In this document: positions 1 through 8,590 of the stretch, in pieces
Numbering within the stretch: position 1 is the first letter of the stretch
Layout of the letters: the number at the start of each line of letters is the position of its first letter
Origin: Falsiroseomonas sp050563525
GTDB taxonomy: Bacteria > Pseudomonadota > Alphaproteobacteria > Acetobacterales > Acetobacteraceae
NCBI RefSeq assembly: GCF_050563525.1
Contig: NZ_JBNXUN010000003.1
Span: 1-64,000, forward strand
DNA length: 64,000 nt
Reading direction: 5' to 3'
The notes under the pieces: model-generated
What the model saw: the letters and a program-made list of their open reading frames with translations, nothing else
Told to the model about the DNA's origin: nothing
Databases searched by the model: none
Made by a program: the position numbers and the translations under genes

Positions 1-72
1 GCGGCACTCCTCCGGCGTCGTTCGCCGGCTGGACGCAGATGGTTACGGTGGGCAGGAAGAAAGCCCCACCAT

Positions 73-1854
73 TCATCGGGCGATGGCATAGGCCTGCATC
101 AGCCGCGGCGTGGCGGCCGCCAGCACCTGCCCGTCGCGGCGCCCGGTGGCGCAGACGCGGCCGAGCGACCAGGGCCCTTCCACCTTCACCAGGTGGCCAC
201 GGCGTTGCAGCGCGCCGATCACCTCCGGCCCGAAGCGCTCCTCCACCAGCAGGCGGCCTGGCTCGGCGATGCGCGGGTAGAAGGATTGCGGGAAATGGCG
301 GCTGGTGAACAGCGGCTGGTCGATCGCGGCCTGCAGGTCCATCCCGTGATGCAAATGGCGCAGCAGCACGGCCAGCGTCCACTGGTCCTGCTGGTCGCCA
401 CCCGGCGTGCCCATGGCCAGGTAGCCCTCGCCGTCGCGGGTCACCAGGGTCGGCGTCAGCGTGGTGCGCGGGCGCATCCCCGGGCGCAGCGTGCTGGGAT
501 GCCCCGGGGCGAGCCAGCACATCTGCCCGCGCGTCGAGATCGAGAAGCCCAGCCCCGGCACGGCCGGGGAGCTTTGCAGCCAGCCGCCGGAGGGCGTGGC
601 GGAGACCATGTTGCCCCAGCGGTCCACCACGTCGAGATGCACGGTGTCGCCCCATTCCACCGGCAGCGGCGCGAAGGTCGGCTCGCCATGGCCGAGGCCG
701 ATCGGAGTTTCCGCCCCCGACATCGCCATCACCTCCGCCATCCGCGCCATGGCGCCGGGCAGGTCACCTGGAATCAGGTCAAGGCTGGCCTCATCGCTCA
801 CCAGGCGACGCCGCGTCGCGGCGTAGGCGTCGGAGAGCAGGACATCGAGCGGCACATCCACCGCATCCGGGTCGCCGTAGAACACCTCCCGGTCCGCATA
901 GGCCAGCTTCATGCACTCGACGATGGTGTGCACGAAGCGCTCGCCCGCCGGGTCCATGGCGGCCAGGTCGAAACCCTCCAGCAGCGCCAGCGCCTGCAAC
1001 AGCACCGGGCCCTGGCCCCAGGGGCCGGTCTTGTGCACGGTGAGCCCGTGGTAGTCGCGGCTGGTGGTGGCTTCCGTGCGGGCGGCGTAGCGGGCCATGT
1101 CGTCGCCGGTGAGCAGCCCGCCATGGCGGCGACCGGAGGAATCCATGAGTTCCGCCGTGCGATAGAAGCGGTCCACCGCCTCCGCCACGAAGCCGCGGTA
1201 GAAGGCGCCGCGCGCCGCCTCGATCTGCGCCTCCCGGTTGGCGCCGGCGGCCTCTGCCTCGGCGAGGATGCGGCGGTAGGTGGCGGCGAGGCCGGGGGTG
1301 CGCAGCAGGGCGCGCGGCCGCGGCACCTCCCCGCCCGGCAGCCAGATTTCCGCCGAACTGGGCCATTCGGCCGGGAAGAACTCGCGCGCCGGCAGAATGC
1401 TGGCGGCGACGCGGGGCAGCACGGGGAAGCCGTTCTCGGCATAGCCGATGGCGGCCTCCAGCACGGCCCGCGGGGTCCAGGTGCCATGGTCGCGCAGCAG
1501 CAGCATCCAGGCGTCGAAGGCGCCCGGCACGACGGAGGGCAGCAGCCCGGTGCCCGGCACCTGCGCCAGGCCGAGAGCGGCGAAGCGTTCCGGCGTGGCC
1601 GCCATCGGCATCGGGCCCTGGCCGCAGATCACCAGGGGGAGGTCCTGGTCCGGCCGCTTCAGGATGATGGGCACCTCGCCCCCGGGCCCGTTCAGATGCG
1701 GCTCCACCACCTGCAGCACGAAGCCTGCGGCGGCGGCGGCATCGAAGGCATTGCCGCCCCGCTCCAGCACGGACATTCCGACGGCACTGGCGATCCAGTG
1801 GGTGGTGGCGATGGCACCAAAGGTGCCGCGCAGTTCCGGGCGGGTGGTGAACAT
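73..1854 (-). CDS. Gamma-glutamyltransferase family protein
   Basis: This 593-residue protein belongs to the gamma-glutamyltransferase/acylase family of Ntn hydrolases, which self-cleave ahead of a threonine nucleophile. The N-terminal family signature (NAFDAAAAAGF, about residues 35-45) is present. The expected nucleophile is Thr404 in DTVHLDVVD, followed by a small-subunit-like half to the C-terminus. The ATG at 1854 was chosen because it begins the conserved MFTTRPELRG block; the frame stays open upstream only into the divergent regulator. No signal peptide is visible, so it may be cytoplasmic, unlike classical periplasmic Ggt. It is divergent from a GntR regulator, with a palindromic operator between them. 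The true substrate could be a glutathione-like amide or another gamma-acyl compound. The 72 bp downstream to the window edge hold no gene. Confidence 0.9.
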   Translation of the reverse strand: MFTTRPELRGTFGAIATTHWIASAVGMSVLERGGNAFDAAAAAGFVLQVVEPHLNGPGGEVPIILKRPDQDLPLVICGQGPMPMAATPERFAALGLAQVPGTGLLPSVVPGAFDAWMLLLRDHGTWTPRAVLEAAIGYAENGFPVLPRVAASILPAREFFPAEWPSSAEIWLPGGEVPRPRALLRTPGLAATYRRILAEAEAAGANREAQIEAARGAFYRGFVAEAVDRFYRTAELMDSSGRRHGGLLTGDDMARYAARTEATTSRDYHGLTVHKTGPWGQGPVLLQALALLEGFDLAAMDPAGERFVHTIVECMKLAYADREVFYGDPDAVDVPLDVLLSDAYAATRRRLVSDEASLDLIPGDLPGAMARMAEVMAMSGAETPIGLGHGEPTFAPLPVEWGDTVHLDVVDRWGNMVSATPSGGWLQSSPAVPGLGFSISTRGQMCWLAPGHPSTLRPGMRPRTTLTPTLVTRDGEGYLAMGTPGGDQQDQWTLAVLLRHLHHGMDLQAAIDQPLFTSRHFPQSFYPRIAEPGRLLVEERFGPEVIGALQRRGHLVKVEGPWSLGRVCATGRRDGQVLAAATPRLMQAYAIAR

Positions 1855-1867
1855 GGCGCTCCCTACC

Positions 1868-1888
1868 GAACCAATTCTACATTGGTTC
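1868..1888. promoter_or_regulatory. Perfect 8-bp inverted repeat, candidate GntR operator 1
   Basis: GAACCAAT and ATTGGTTC form a perfect inverted repeat around a 5-bp centre. It lies 13 bp upstream of the gamma-glutamyltransferase start, in the divergent spacer with a GntR-family gene. The size and symmetry fit a dimeric FadR/GntR operator. No experimental support; inferred from position and symmetry. Confidence 0.6.
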
Positions 1889-1932
1889 CACACATTGAGC
1901 ACCACAGGCGTTACATGCTTCACAGCGGCGCG

Positions 1933-1951
1933 TACCAATACTAGTCTGGTC
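1933..1951. promoter_or_regulatory. Imperfect copy of the inverted repeat, candidate GntR operator 2
   Basis: This 19-bp site shares 13 positions with the upstream perfect palindrome, keeping ACCAAT, the central CTA and TGGT. It ends two bases before the regulator's ATG, so a bound repressor would cover its ribosome-binding region. That fits autoregulation. The assignment rests on similarity to operator 1. Confidence 0.45.
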
Positions 1952-1953
1952 CC

Positions 1954-2649
1954 ATGGAGACGGATAGCGCGGCACGCGCCAGGCTGGAGGACTACCTGCG
2001 GGCGGAGGGCTTGCGGGACGGCGACCGGGTGCCGCCGGAGCGCGATCTGGCCCCCAGGCTCGGCCTCAGCCGCCGTGCCCTGCGGAATGCACTCCAGGCG
2101 CTGGAACTGGAAGGTCGGCTGTGGCGCGGCGTCGGCCAGGGCACCTGGCTTGGCGAGGCGCCCGCCGCCAGCCTCCGCGCCGGCGGCGCCGATCCGCAGG
2201 CGGTGATGGAGGCGCGGCGAACGCTGGAGCCGGCGCTGGCGGGGCTCGCCGCCATCAAGGCCTCGCCCACGGACACCGAGGCGATCCGCCGCTGTGCCCG
2301 GCGCGGTGCTGAGACGCATGACCAGGAAAGCTGGGGCCGCTGGGACGCCGCCTTCCATCGCGCGATCGCCTTCGCCTGCCACAATCCACTGCTGCGCCAG
2401 TGCTTCGAGCAGTTGGAGGCCTGCCGCGCCGGCACCGAATGGGGCCGGCTGCGCAGCCTGGTCGCCACGGCCGCGCTGCGCCAGCACTCCACCGCGCAAC
2501 ACCTGGCCATCGCGGCAGCTATCGCCGACCGCGACGCCGCCGCCGCGCACCGGGCGATGTGGGACCATCTGCAGACCGTCCACCAGGCGATCCAGGCCAC
2601 CAGCGCCGATGCCGGCGGCCGCACCGCCGCCCCGCGCCACGCCGCCTGA
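1954..2649 (+). CDS. GntR-family (FadR/FCD) transcriptional regulator
   Basis: A 231-residue GntR-family repressor or activator. The N-terminal winged helix-turn-helix (about residues 1-65) contains the typical DRVPPERDLAPRLGLSRRAL stretch. The C-terminal helical region (about 85-215) resembles an FCD ligand-binding domain, with the acidic and histidine positions expected for a metal/carboxylate site (for example WDAAFHRAI). It is divergent from gamma-glutamyltransferase and precedes a Bug receptor by 22 bp, so it probably controls both. Two related palindromes lie in the divergent spacer. The inducer is unknown. Confidence 0.9.
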   Translation: METDSAARARLEDYLRAEGLRDGDRVPPERDLAPRLGLSRRALRNALQALELEGRLWRGVGQGTWLGEAPAASLRAGGADPQAVMEARRTLEPALAGLAAIKASPTDTEAIRRCARRGAETHDQESWGRWDAAFHRAIAFACHNPLLRQCFEQLEACRAGTEWGRLRSLVATAALRQHSTAQHLAIAAAIADRDAAAAHRAMWDHLQTVHQAIQATSADAGGRTAAPRHAA

Positions 2650-2671
2650 TTCCCGCATAAGGATCCACTCC

Positions 2672-3664
2672 ATGACCGAGCGCTTCACCACCACCCGCCG
2701 CACGGCCCTGACCGCCGCCGTGGCCGCCTCCCTCGGCATCCCCGCCGCGCGGGCGCAGGACCGCTATCCGAGCCGGCCGGTGACCATCACGGTGCCCTGG
2801 GCCGCCGGCGGAACCACGGACATCCTGGCCCGCGTGGTCGCGGAGCCGCTGCGCCGCGCCACCGGCCAGCCCTTCGTGGTCGAGAACCGCTCCGGCGCCT
2901 CAGGCAACATCGGCTCCAACGCGGTGGCGCGGGCGCGGCCGGATGGCTACACGCTGCTGTTCGGCTCGATGAGCACGCATGCGATGAACGACGCGCTGTT
3001 CAACAACATGCCGTTCCACGGCGTCGACGACTTCACGCCGATCGCGCTACTCGCCTTCGTGCTGAACACCATGGTGATCCACCCCGGCGTGCCGGCGAAC
3101 ACGGTCCCGGAGTTCATTGCCTATGCCAAGGCGAACCCCGGCAAGATCGCCTATGCCTCCGCCGGCCCCGGTTCCACCAACCATCTGTGCGCGGAGATGT
3201 TCGCGCGCATGGCGGGAATCGAGATGGTGCACGTGCCCTATCGCGGCGGCGCGCCGGCGGTGCAGGACACGGTGGGCGGCCAGACGCAGCTGTTCTTCAG
3301 CGCCGGCACCCAGACCCTGCCGCATGTCCGCGACGGCCGCCTGAAGCTGCTGGCGGTGACCGAGGGTCGGCGTTCCACCCTGCTGCCGGAGGTGCCGACG
3401 GTGGCGGAATCGCTGCCCGGCTACGAGATGGCGGTGTGGTACGGCGCGCTCGGCCCGAAGGGCATGCCGGCCGAGTTGGTCACGCAGATCAACGGCGAGA
3501 TCAACAAGGCACTGATGCAGCCGGAGGTGCGCGACCGCATGGCCGCGATCGGCGTCGAGGTGGTGAACCAGACGCCGGCGGAGTTCGGCCGCGTGCTCGC
3601 GGCAGATGCGGCGAAGTGGAGCCGGGTGATCCGCGAGTTGAACATCGGCATGACCAGTGCCTGA
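2672..3664 (+). CDS. Bug/TctC-family tripartite tricarboxylate receptor protein
   Basis: A 330-residue periplasmic solute-binding protein of the Bug (Bordetella uptake gene) family. A twin-arginine-like leader (RRTALTAAVAASLG, cleavage near AARA-QD) is followed by the family opening RPVTITVPWAAGG and the DGYTLLFGS motif. The ATG at 2672 was chosen over upstream in-frame codons because it begins the signal peptide. It sits 22 bp after the GntR gene and overlaps the next gene by 8 nt. Family members bind small carboxylates or amides. No TctA/TctB membrane partners are present in the window, so the ligand and transporter are unknown. Confidence 0.92.
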   Translation: MTERFTTTRRTALTAAVAASLGIPAARAQDRYPSRPVTITVPWAAGGTTDILARVVAEPLRRATGQPFVVENRSGASGNIGSNAVARARPDGYTLLFGSMSTHAMNDALFNNMPFHGVDDFTPIALLAFVLNTMVIHPGVPANTVPEFIAYAKANPGKIAYASAGPGSTNHLCAEMFARMAGIEMVHVPYRGGAPAVQDTVGGQTQLFFSAGTQTLPHVRDGRLKLLAVTEGRRSTLLPEVPTVAESLPGYEMAVWYGALGPKGMPAELVTQINGEINKALMQPEVRDRMAAIGVEVVNQTPAEFGRVLAADAAKWSRVIRELNIGMTSA

Positions 3665-4136
3665 TCCGGTGGCGGCGCTGACCGCCCGTTTCGCGGCGGC
3701 GGCGCGGGAGAACGGCCCGCTGCCGCTGCTGCATGCGGCGGCGGAAGTGGCGCGGCAGGCGACCGGGCCGGGCCTCTGCACCGCCATGCGCTTCGATGCG
3801 GCGGCGATGACGGTGCGGCGGCTGTTCAGTTCCAATCCTGGCGCCTACCCCGTGGGCGGCGCGAAGCCGAAGCGCGACACGCCATGGGGTCGGATCGTGC
3901 TGCTGGAGCGCGAGGTCTTCGTCGGCGAGGGCGAAAACGCCATCCGCCAGCATTTCGATGACCACGCGCTGATCCTGAGCCTCGGCCTGCGCAGCGTCGT
4001 CAACGTGCCGGTGCTGCTGCGCGGCGGCTGCGTCGGCACGCTGAACCTGCTGTGGCCGGAGCCGGTCGTGGACCCGGAACGGCGGGCGCTGGCCGAGTTG
4101 CTCGGATTGCTGGTGGCGCCGGACTGGGTCGAATGA
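3657..4136 (+). CDS. Small GAF-domain protein
   Basis: A 159-residue protein that is essentially one GAF domain (about residues 15-155), with no catalytic or DNA-binding domain attached. The GAF-like core includes WGRIVLLEREVFVGEGE and the VVNVPVLLRGGCVGTLNLLW strands. It starts at a GTG that overlaps the end of the upstream Bug receptor by 8 nt, implying translational coupling. GAF domains usually bind small ligands. The pairing suggests an intracellular binder or sensor of whatever the receptor captures; that link is inference. Confidence 0.8.
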   Translation: MPDPVAALTARFAAAARENGPLPLLHAAAEVARQATGPGLCTAMRFDAAAMTVRRLFSSNPGAYPVGGAKPKRDTPWGRIVLLEREVFVGEGENAIRQHFDDHALILSLGLRSVVNVPVLLRGGCVGTLNLLWPEPVVDPERRALAELLGLLVAPDWVE

Positions 4137-4154
4137 CCCGGCCCGGCAGCCGGC

Positions 4155-5156
4155 TCAGCCGCCCGTGATGCCGGCCGCGCGCACCAGCGGCTCCCACACC
4201 GCGATCTCGCTGCGCAGGTAGGCGGCGGCGGAGTCCGGGGTGCTGTCGGTGACCACCTGCATGGCGAAGCCGGTCAGGCGTTCCTTCACATGTGGCAGGT
4301 TCACCGCGGCGTTCACCGCACGGTTCACCGCCTGGATCACCGGCGCCGGCGTGCCGCTGCGCGCCATCACCATGTGCCAGGTGTAGGCCTCGTAGCCGGC
4401 AACGCCCTGCTCGATCATGGTCGGGATCTGCGGCGCCAGGCTGGAGCGCGTCTTGGTGCTGATGCCGAGCGCCCGCAACTGCCCGGACCGCACATAGGGC
4501 AGCGCGGAGGCGGCGATGTCGAAGATCATCGGCACGCGGCCCGACAGCACATCCGGCAGCGCGGCGGAGGAACCGCGATAGGGCACGTGGTTCGCCTTCA
4601 GCCCGCCGGCGGCGTGCAGGAACAGCTCCGTCGCCAGGTGCACCGCGCCGCCCTGGCCGGAGGAGGCGTAGTCGTACTTGCCGGGGTTGGCGCGCAACTC
4701 GGCGATGAACTGCTGCAGGTTCTGCGCCGGGAAGTTCGGGTTCACCAGCAGGATCACCGGCACCTGGCCGACCAGCGCGATCGGCGTGAAGTCGGCGATC
4801 GGGTCGAAGGGCAGGCTTGGGAACATCGCCCGCGTCACCGAATGCGCGACCGTCGTGTACAGCAGCATGGAGCCATCCTGCGGCCCCTTCGCCACGGTGT
4901 CCGTGCCGATGACGACGCCCGAGCCGGTGCGGTTTTCCACCACTACCCGGTTCGGCAGCGCCTTCGACATCTCCTCCGCCACCAGGCGGGCCGGCACGTC
5001 CGTGGGGCCGCCAGCGGCGAAGGGCACGACCATGCGCACCGGCTGGGTCGGCCATACGCCCTGCGCCGCGGCAGGACGCAGCATCAGGCCGGGTGCCGCG
5101 AGCAAGCCGGTGCCGGCAGCGAGAAGGGTGCGGCGGCTGAAGGGCGGGTTGGTCAT
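4155..5156 (-). CDS. Bug/TctC-family receptor, tandem copy 2
   Basis: A 333-residue Bug-family periplasmic binding protein. The leader contains SRRTLLAAGTGLLAAPG with cleavage near PAAAQG, followed by QPVRMVVPFAAGGPTDVPAR. The ATG at 5156 starts the signal sequence. It lies 109 bp downstream of a closely similar Bug gene on the same strand; shared blocks include VVENRTG, YTTVAH and YEAYTWHMVMA / LEAYTWHMVMA. The pair looks like a local duplication that has since diverged. The ligand is unknown and no permease is nearby. Confidence 0.92.
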   Translation of the reverse strand: MTNPPFSRRTLLAAGTGLLAAPGLMLRPAAAQGVWPTQPVRMVVPFAAGGPTDVPARLVAEEMSKALPNRVVVENRTGSGVVIGTDTVAKGPQDGSMLLYTTVAHSVTRAMFPSLPFDPIADFTPIALVGQVPVILLVNPNFPAQNLQQFIAELRANPGKYDYASSGQGGAVHLATELFLHAAGGLKANHVPYRGSSAALPDVLSGRVPMIFDIAASALPYVRSGQLRALGISTKTRSSLAPQIPTMIEQGVAGYEAYTWHMVMARSGTPAPVIQAVNRAVNAAVNLPHVKERLTGFAMQVVTDSTPDSAAAYLRSEIAVWEPLVRAAGITGG

Positions 5157-5265
5157 GATGATGCTCTCCCCCGGGCCTTGGCGGCCCGTTACGTTCCTGG
5201 ATGGGACCAGTGTTGGGAGAGCGAGGGCCGGCGTCAACCTCGGAGGCGGACGCCGGCCCCTTGGC

Positions 5266-6240
5266 TCAGTTGATCCGGATGTTGGCTTCCTGGATCAGGC
5301 CGGTCCACTTCGCCGTTTCCTCCCGCAGCCAGGCGGCGGCGGAGTCCGGCGTGCTGTCAGTGACCAGCCGCATGGCGAGGTCGGACAGGCGCTGCTGCAC
5401 GGAAGCCTGGGCCGCCACCTGCATGAAGGCGCGGTTCACCGTCTGCACCACCTGCGCCGGCGTGTTCCGCGGCGCCATCACCATGTGCCAGGTATAGGCC
5501 TCCAGACCCGGGAAGCCGGCCTCGGCCGTAGTCGGCACGTCGGGCAGCTGAGGCAGGCGGGTGTTGTCCATCACGGCCAGGGCGCGGGTTTCGCCGCGCT
5601 GTGCGTAGGGCAGCGCGCTGGTGGAGACATCCACGATGATTGGGATCGTGCCGTTCAGCACGTCCGGCATGGCGGCCGCGGTGCCGCGGTAGGGCACATG
5701 CAGGGCGCGGGCCTCCATGCTGCGCAGCATCAGCTCCGTCGCCAGATGCAGCGCGCCGCCGTTGCCGGAGGAGGCATAGGTCATGCCACCCGGATCGGCC
5801 TTCAGCGCCGCCTGCAACTCCCTCAGATTGGTCGCCCGCACATCCTTGCCGACGGTGATCAGCATGGGGATGACACCCACCAGCGCCACCGGCACGAAGT
5901 CCGCCACCGGGTCGAAGGGCAGGCGCGGGAACAGCGCGCGGAGCGAGGCATGCGCCACGGTGGTGTAGAGGAAGGTGTGGTTGTCATTCGCCTTGGCGAC
6001 GACATCGGTGCCGACCACCACGCCGGCGCCGGTGCGGTTTTCCACGACGATGCGCTGCGGCAGCACCCGGCCCAGTTCCTCCGCGAACAGGCGGGCGGGG
6101 ATGTCGGTCGGGCCGCCAGCGGCGAAGGGCACCACCATGCGGATGGGCTGGGACGGCCAGTTGGCCTGCGCCAGGGCGGGCCGTGCGAGGGGGGCGGCAA
6201 GGGCGGCGGCCGTTGCGCCGAGAAGTTGGCGACGGTTCAT
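5266..6240 (-). CDS. Bug/TctC-family receptor, tandem copy 1
   Basis: A 324-residue Bug-family receptor with a twin-arginine-like leader (MNRRQLLGATAAALAAPLAR, cleavage near ALAQ). The mature part opens with QPIRMVVPFAAGGPTDIPAR and includes DVVAKANDNHTFLYTT. The ATG at 6240 begins the leader. It is the upstream member of a paralogous pair and lies 91 bp downstream of the diaminopropionate ammonia-lyase gene on the same strand. Co-transcription with that lyase is possible and would suggest an amino-acid-derived ligand; this is inference. Confidence 0.92.
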   Translation of the reverse strand: MNRRQLLGATAAALAAPLARPALAQANWPSQPIRMVVPFAAGGPTDIPARLFAEELGRVLPQRIVVENRTGAGVVVGTDVVAKANDNHTFLYTTVAHASLRALFPRLPFDPVADFVPVALVGVIPMLITVGKDVRATNLRELQAALKADPGGMTYASSGNGGALHLATELMLRSMEARALHVPYRGTAAAMPDVLNGTIPIIVDVSTSALPYAQRGETRALAVMDNTRLPQLPDVPTTAEAGFPGLEAYTWHMVMAPRNTPAQVVQTVNRAFMQVAAQASVQQRLSDLAMRLVTDSTPDSAAAWLREETAKWTGLIQEANIRIN

Positions 6241-6331
6241 GCGGAAGTCTCCGTTGCAATCGGGAAGGTGCCTTCCTGGCCAGCGCGGCAGGCTGTCCGG
6301 GGTTCCCGTGTTGCAACGCAACAATGCGACG

Positions 6332-7501
6332 TCAATCCGGTTTGTCTACCAACTCCGCGTAGAGGTCCGCGTCCGTTGCTCCCTCCGTCCCGAACAGCAG
6401 CACCCGGCTCTGCGCGTCCAGCCCCAGCATGGCGCGCGACATCGGCTCGGCCGCCACCAGCAGCAACGCGGCGAGGCCGGCGGTGGCGCTTTCGCCCGCC
6501 ACCAGCTTCGGCGAGCGGCGAGCCAGCAGGCGCATCACGTCGACCGCGCTCTCGTCCGGCACGGAGATGAAGGCGTAGGCGCTGCGCTCCAGCTCCTGCC
6601 ATGCCAGCAGGCTTGGCTCGCCGCAGGCCAGGCCGGCCATCAGCGTATCCAGCTCGCCGGGCACGGAAACCGCCTCCCCGGCCTCGGCGCTGGCCAGCAG
6701 GCAGGCGGCCTTCTCGGGCTCCACCACCACCACCTTCACATCCGGCCCGAAGCTGGCGCGAAGCTGGATGGCGACGGCAGCGGCAACGCCGCCGACCCCG
6801 GCCTGGATGAAGGCGTGGGTGGGCGCGCGGCCTTGCAATTGTTCCGCCGCCTCCTCCGCCATCAGGCGGTAGCCCTGCATGACGTCGCGCGGGATTTCCG
6901 TGTAGCCCTCGTAGGAGGTGTCGGAGACGACGAACCAGTTCTCCGCCTCCGCGGTGCGCGCAGCCTCCCGCACCGCGTCGTCATAGGTGCCGGGCACGAC
7001 GCGGATTTCGGCGCCGTATTTCGCGATGGCGTCGCGGCGGCCTTGGCTGACCGTTTCGTGCACGAAGATGACGCAGCGCGCGCCGAACCGCTGTGCGCCC
7101 CTGGCGACGGAGCGGCCATGGTTGCCATCGGTGGCGCAGGTGACGGTGATGGCGCGGGCGGCATCCCGATGAGCGCCCTGCGCCAGTTCCTCCGTGGTGA
7201 CGGCATTGGCGACGCCGCGGCGCGCGAGTTCGCCGACCAGCAGCCGCGCCACCGCATAGGCGCCGCCGAGCGCCTTGAAACTGCCGAGGCCGAAGCGTTC
7301 GGCCTCATCCTTCCACTGCACCTCCGCCACTCGGCCGGCGAGGGCGACCTCCGGCAGCGGCACCAGGGGTGTCGGCGCGTAGCCGGGCCAACTGGTGATT
7401 TCAGCGCGGGCGCGGCGGAAGCCTCCCTCGGGCAGCACCACCACGCCGGGCGTGCCGTGGCGGCGGTTCAGCATCATGCGGAAGGGGCGTTCAGGGATCA
7501 T
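6332..7501 (-). CDS. dpaL: Diaminopropionate ammonia-lyase
   Basis: A 389-residue PLP-dependent fold-type II enzyme. Diaminopropionate ammonia-lyase converts 2,3-diaminopropionate to pyruvate and two ammonia. The Schiff-base lysine is Lys76 in SFKALGG. CATDGNHGRSVA forms the substrate/PLP loop and AGVGGVAAA the phosphate-binding glycine loop. Length and motif order match DpaL/YgeX rather than the shorter threonine dehydratases. The ATG at 7501 gives the normal N-terminus (MIPERPF); the longer open frame upstream overlaps the divergent dehydrogenase gene and is not coding. It is transcribed away from that gene and toward two Bug receptors. Confidence 0.88.
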   Translation of the reverse strand: MIPERPFRMMLNRRHGTPGVVVLPEGGFRRARAEITSWPGYAPTPLVPLPEVALAGRVAEVQWKDEAERFGLGSFKALGGAYAVARLLVGELARRGVANAVTTEELAQGAHRDAARAITVTCATDGNHGRSVARGAQRFGARCVIFVHETVSQGRRDAIAKYGAEIRVVPGTYDDAVREAARTAEAENWFVVSDTSYEGYTEIPRDVMQGYRLMAEEAAEQLQGRAPTHAFIQAGVGGVAAAVAIQLRASFGPDVKVVVVEPEKAACLLASAEAGEAVSVPGELDTLMAGLACGEPSLLAWQELERSAYAFISVPDESAVDVMRLLARRSPKLVAGESATAGLAALLLVAAEPMSRAMLGLDAQSRVLLFGTEGATDADLYAELVDKPD

Positions 7502-7603
7502 GCGACGGAGATTGGCGCGGCGGCTGTCCGGCGGCAATCGGCGCGGCTTGGCGCGCAACCGCCAGGCAGGCAGATTGCCGCCGCGAAGTGGAGGACATGG
7601 GGC

Positions 7604-8590
7604 ATGCAGGTCACGATCCTGGGCGGCGGCGGGTTTCTCGGCCGGCGGCTGGCGGCGCGTTTCGCGGCCGATGGCGCGGTCGGCGGGCGGCCGATCTCGG
7701 CCCTGACCCTGTTCGACCTGCACCAGCCGGCCCCGCTGGAGGCGCCCTTCCCGGTGCGTTGCCTGGCCGGCGACGTGGCCGATGCGGCGACCCTGGCCGA
7801 GGCGATTCCGCCCGGCACCGGCCTGGTGGTGCACCTGGCCGCCGTGGTCAGCGCGGCCGCGGAAGCGGATTACGACCTCGGCATCCGGGTCAACATCGCC
7901 GGCACGCAGGCCGTCATCGCAGCCTGCCGTGCCCTGCCCGCGCCGCCCCGCGTGGTGTTCACCTCCTCCGTCGCCTCCTTCGATGGCGGGCAGGACGCGA
8001 TGGTGCCGGACGACGGGCGGCAGATGCCGACCAACAGCTACGGCGCGCAGAAGGCGATCGGCGAGCTGCTGCTGGCGGATGCGACGCGGCGCGGCTTTCT
8101 CGATGCGGTGTCGATCCGCCTGCCGACGGTGATGGTGCGCCCTGGCCGACCGAACCGCGCCGCCAGCTCCTTCGTCTCCGCCGTGGTGCGCGAGCCGCTG
8201 CTGGGCCTGCCGGCGCAGTATCCGGTGGCGGAGGATTTCCGGGTCTGGATCTGCTCTCCCCGCCGCGCCGTGGAGTGGCTGGCGCACGCCGCTGCACTGG
8301 ACAGCGCGACGCTCGGCCGCGACCGCGGCATCAACCCGCCCGGGCTTTCGGCCAGCATCGCCGAGATGCTGCGGGCGCTGGAGGAGGTGGCGGGGCCGGA
8401 GGCCCGGGCGCTCGCCCGCCGCGTGCCGGATGCGGAGGTCGAGGCGATCGTCGCCGGCTGGCCGGCCGCCTTCGCTGCCACCCGCGCCCCAGGCCTCGGC
8501 TTCACCCGCTCCGAACCCCTGGTCGAAATCGTACGCGCCTTCATCGCCGACGATCTGGAGGCGACCCGCCGGGACCGCGAGGCAGGCTAG
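7604..8590 (+). CDS. denD: D-erythronate dehydrogenase-like NAD-dependent epimerase/dehydratase
   Basis: A 328-residue extended SDR. The N-terminal dinucleotide-binding loop GGGGFLGRRLA is at about residues 7-17. The catalytic set is TSSVASFDGG and SYGAQKAIGE (Tyr-x-x-x-Lys). Length and motifs, including LPTVMVRPGRPN, resemble DenD, which oxidises D-erythronate to 2-keto-D-erythronate. The ATG at 7604 follows a GGAGG-like site. The stop codon overlaps the stop of the convergent gene (shared CTAG). Other sugar-acid epimerase/dehydrogenase functions are possible because the partner enzymes DenB/DenC were not found here. Confidence 0.72.
   Translation: MQVTILGGGGFLGRRLAARFAADGAVGGRPISALTLFDLHQPAPLEAPFPVRCLAGDVADAATLAEAIPPGTGLVVHLAAVVSAAAEADYDLGIRVNIAGTQAVIAACRALPAPPRVVFTSSVASFDGGQDAMVPDDGRQMPTNSYGAQKAIGELLLADATRRGFLDAVSIRLPTVMVRPGRPNRAASSFVSAVVREPLLGLPAQYPVAEDFRVWICSPRRAVEWLAHAAALDSATLGRDRGINPPGLSASIAEMLRALEEVAGPEARALARRVPDAEVEAIVAGWPAAFAATRAPGLGFTRSEPLVEIVRAFIADDLEATRRDREAG

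Noticed and set aside
5975..7603. N-terminal extension of the denD frame to 871 codons
   Set aside because: The extra part covers antisense dpaL; only the portion from 7604 has a Rossmann fold.
7502..8287. Extension of dpaL upstream of 7501
   Set aside because: It lies antisense inside denD and shows no homology; DpaL proteins begin near MIPERPF.
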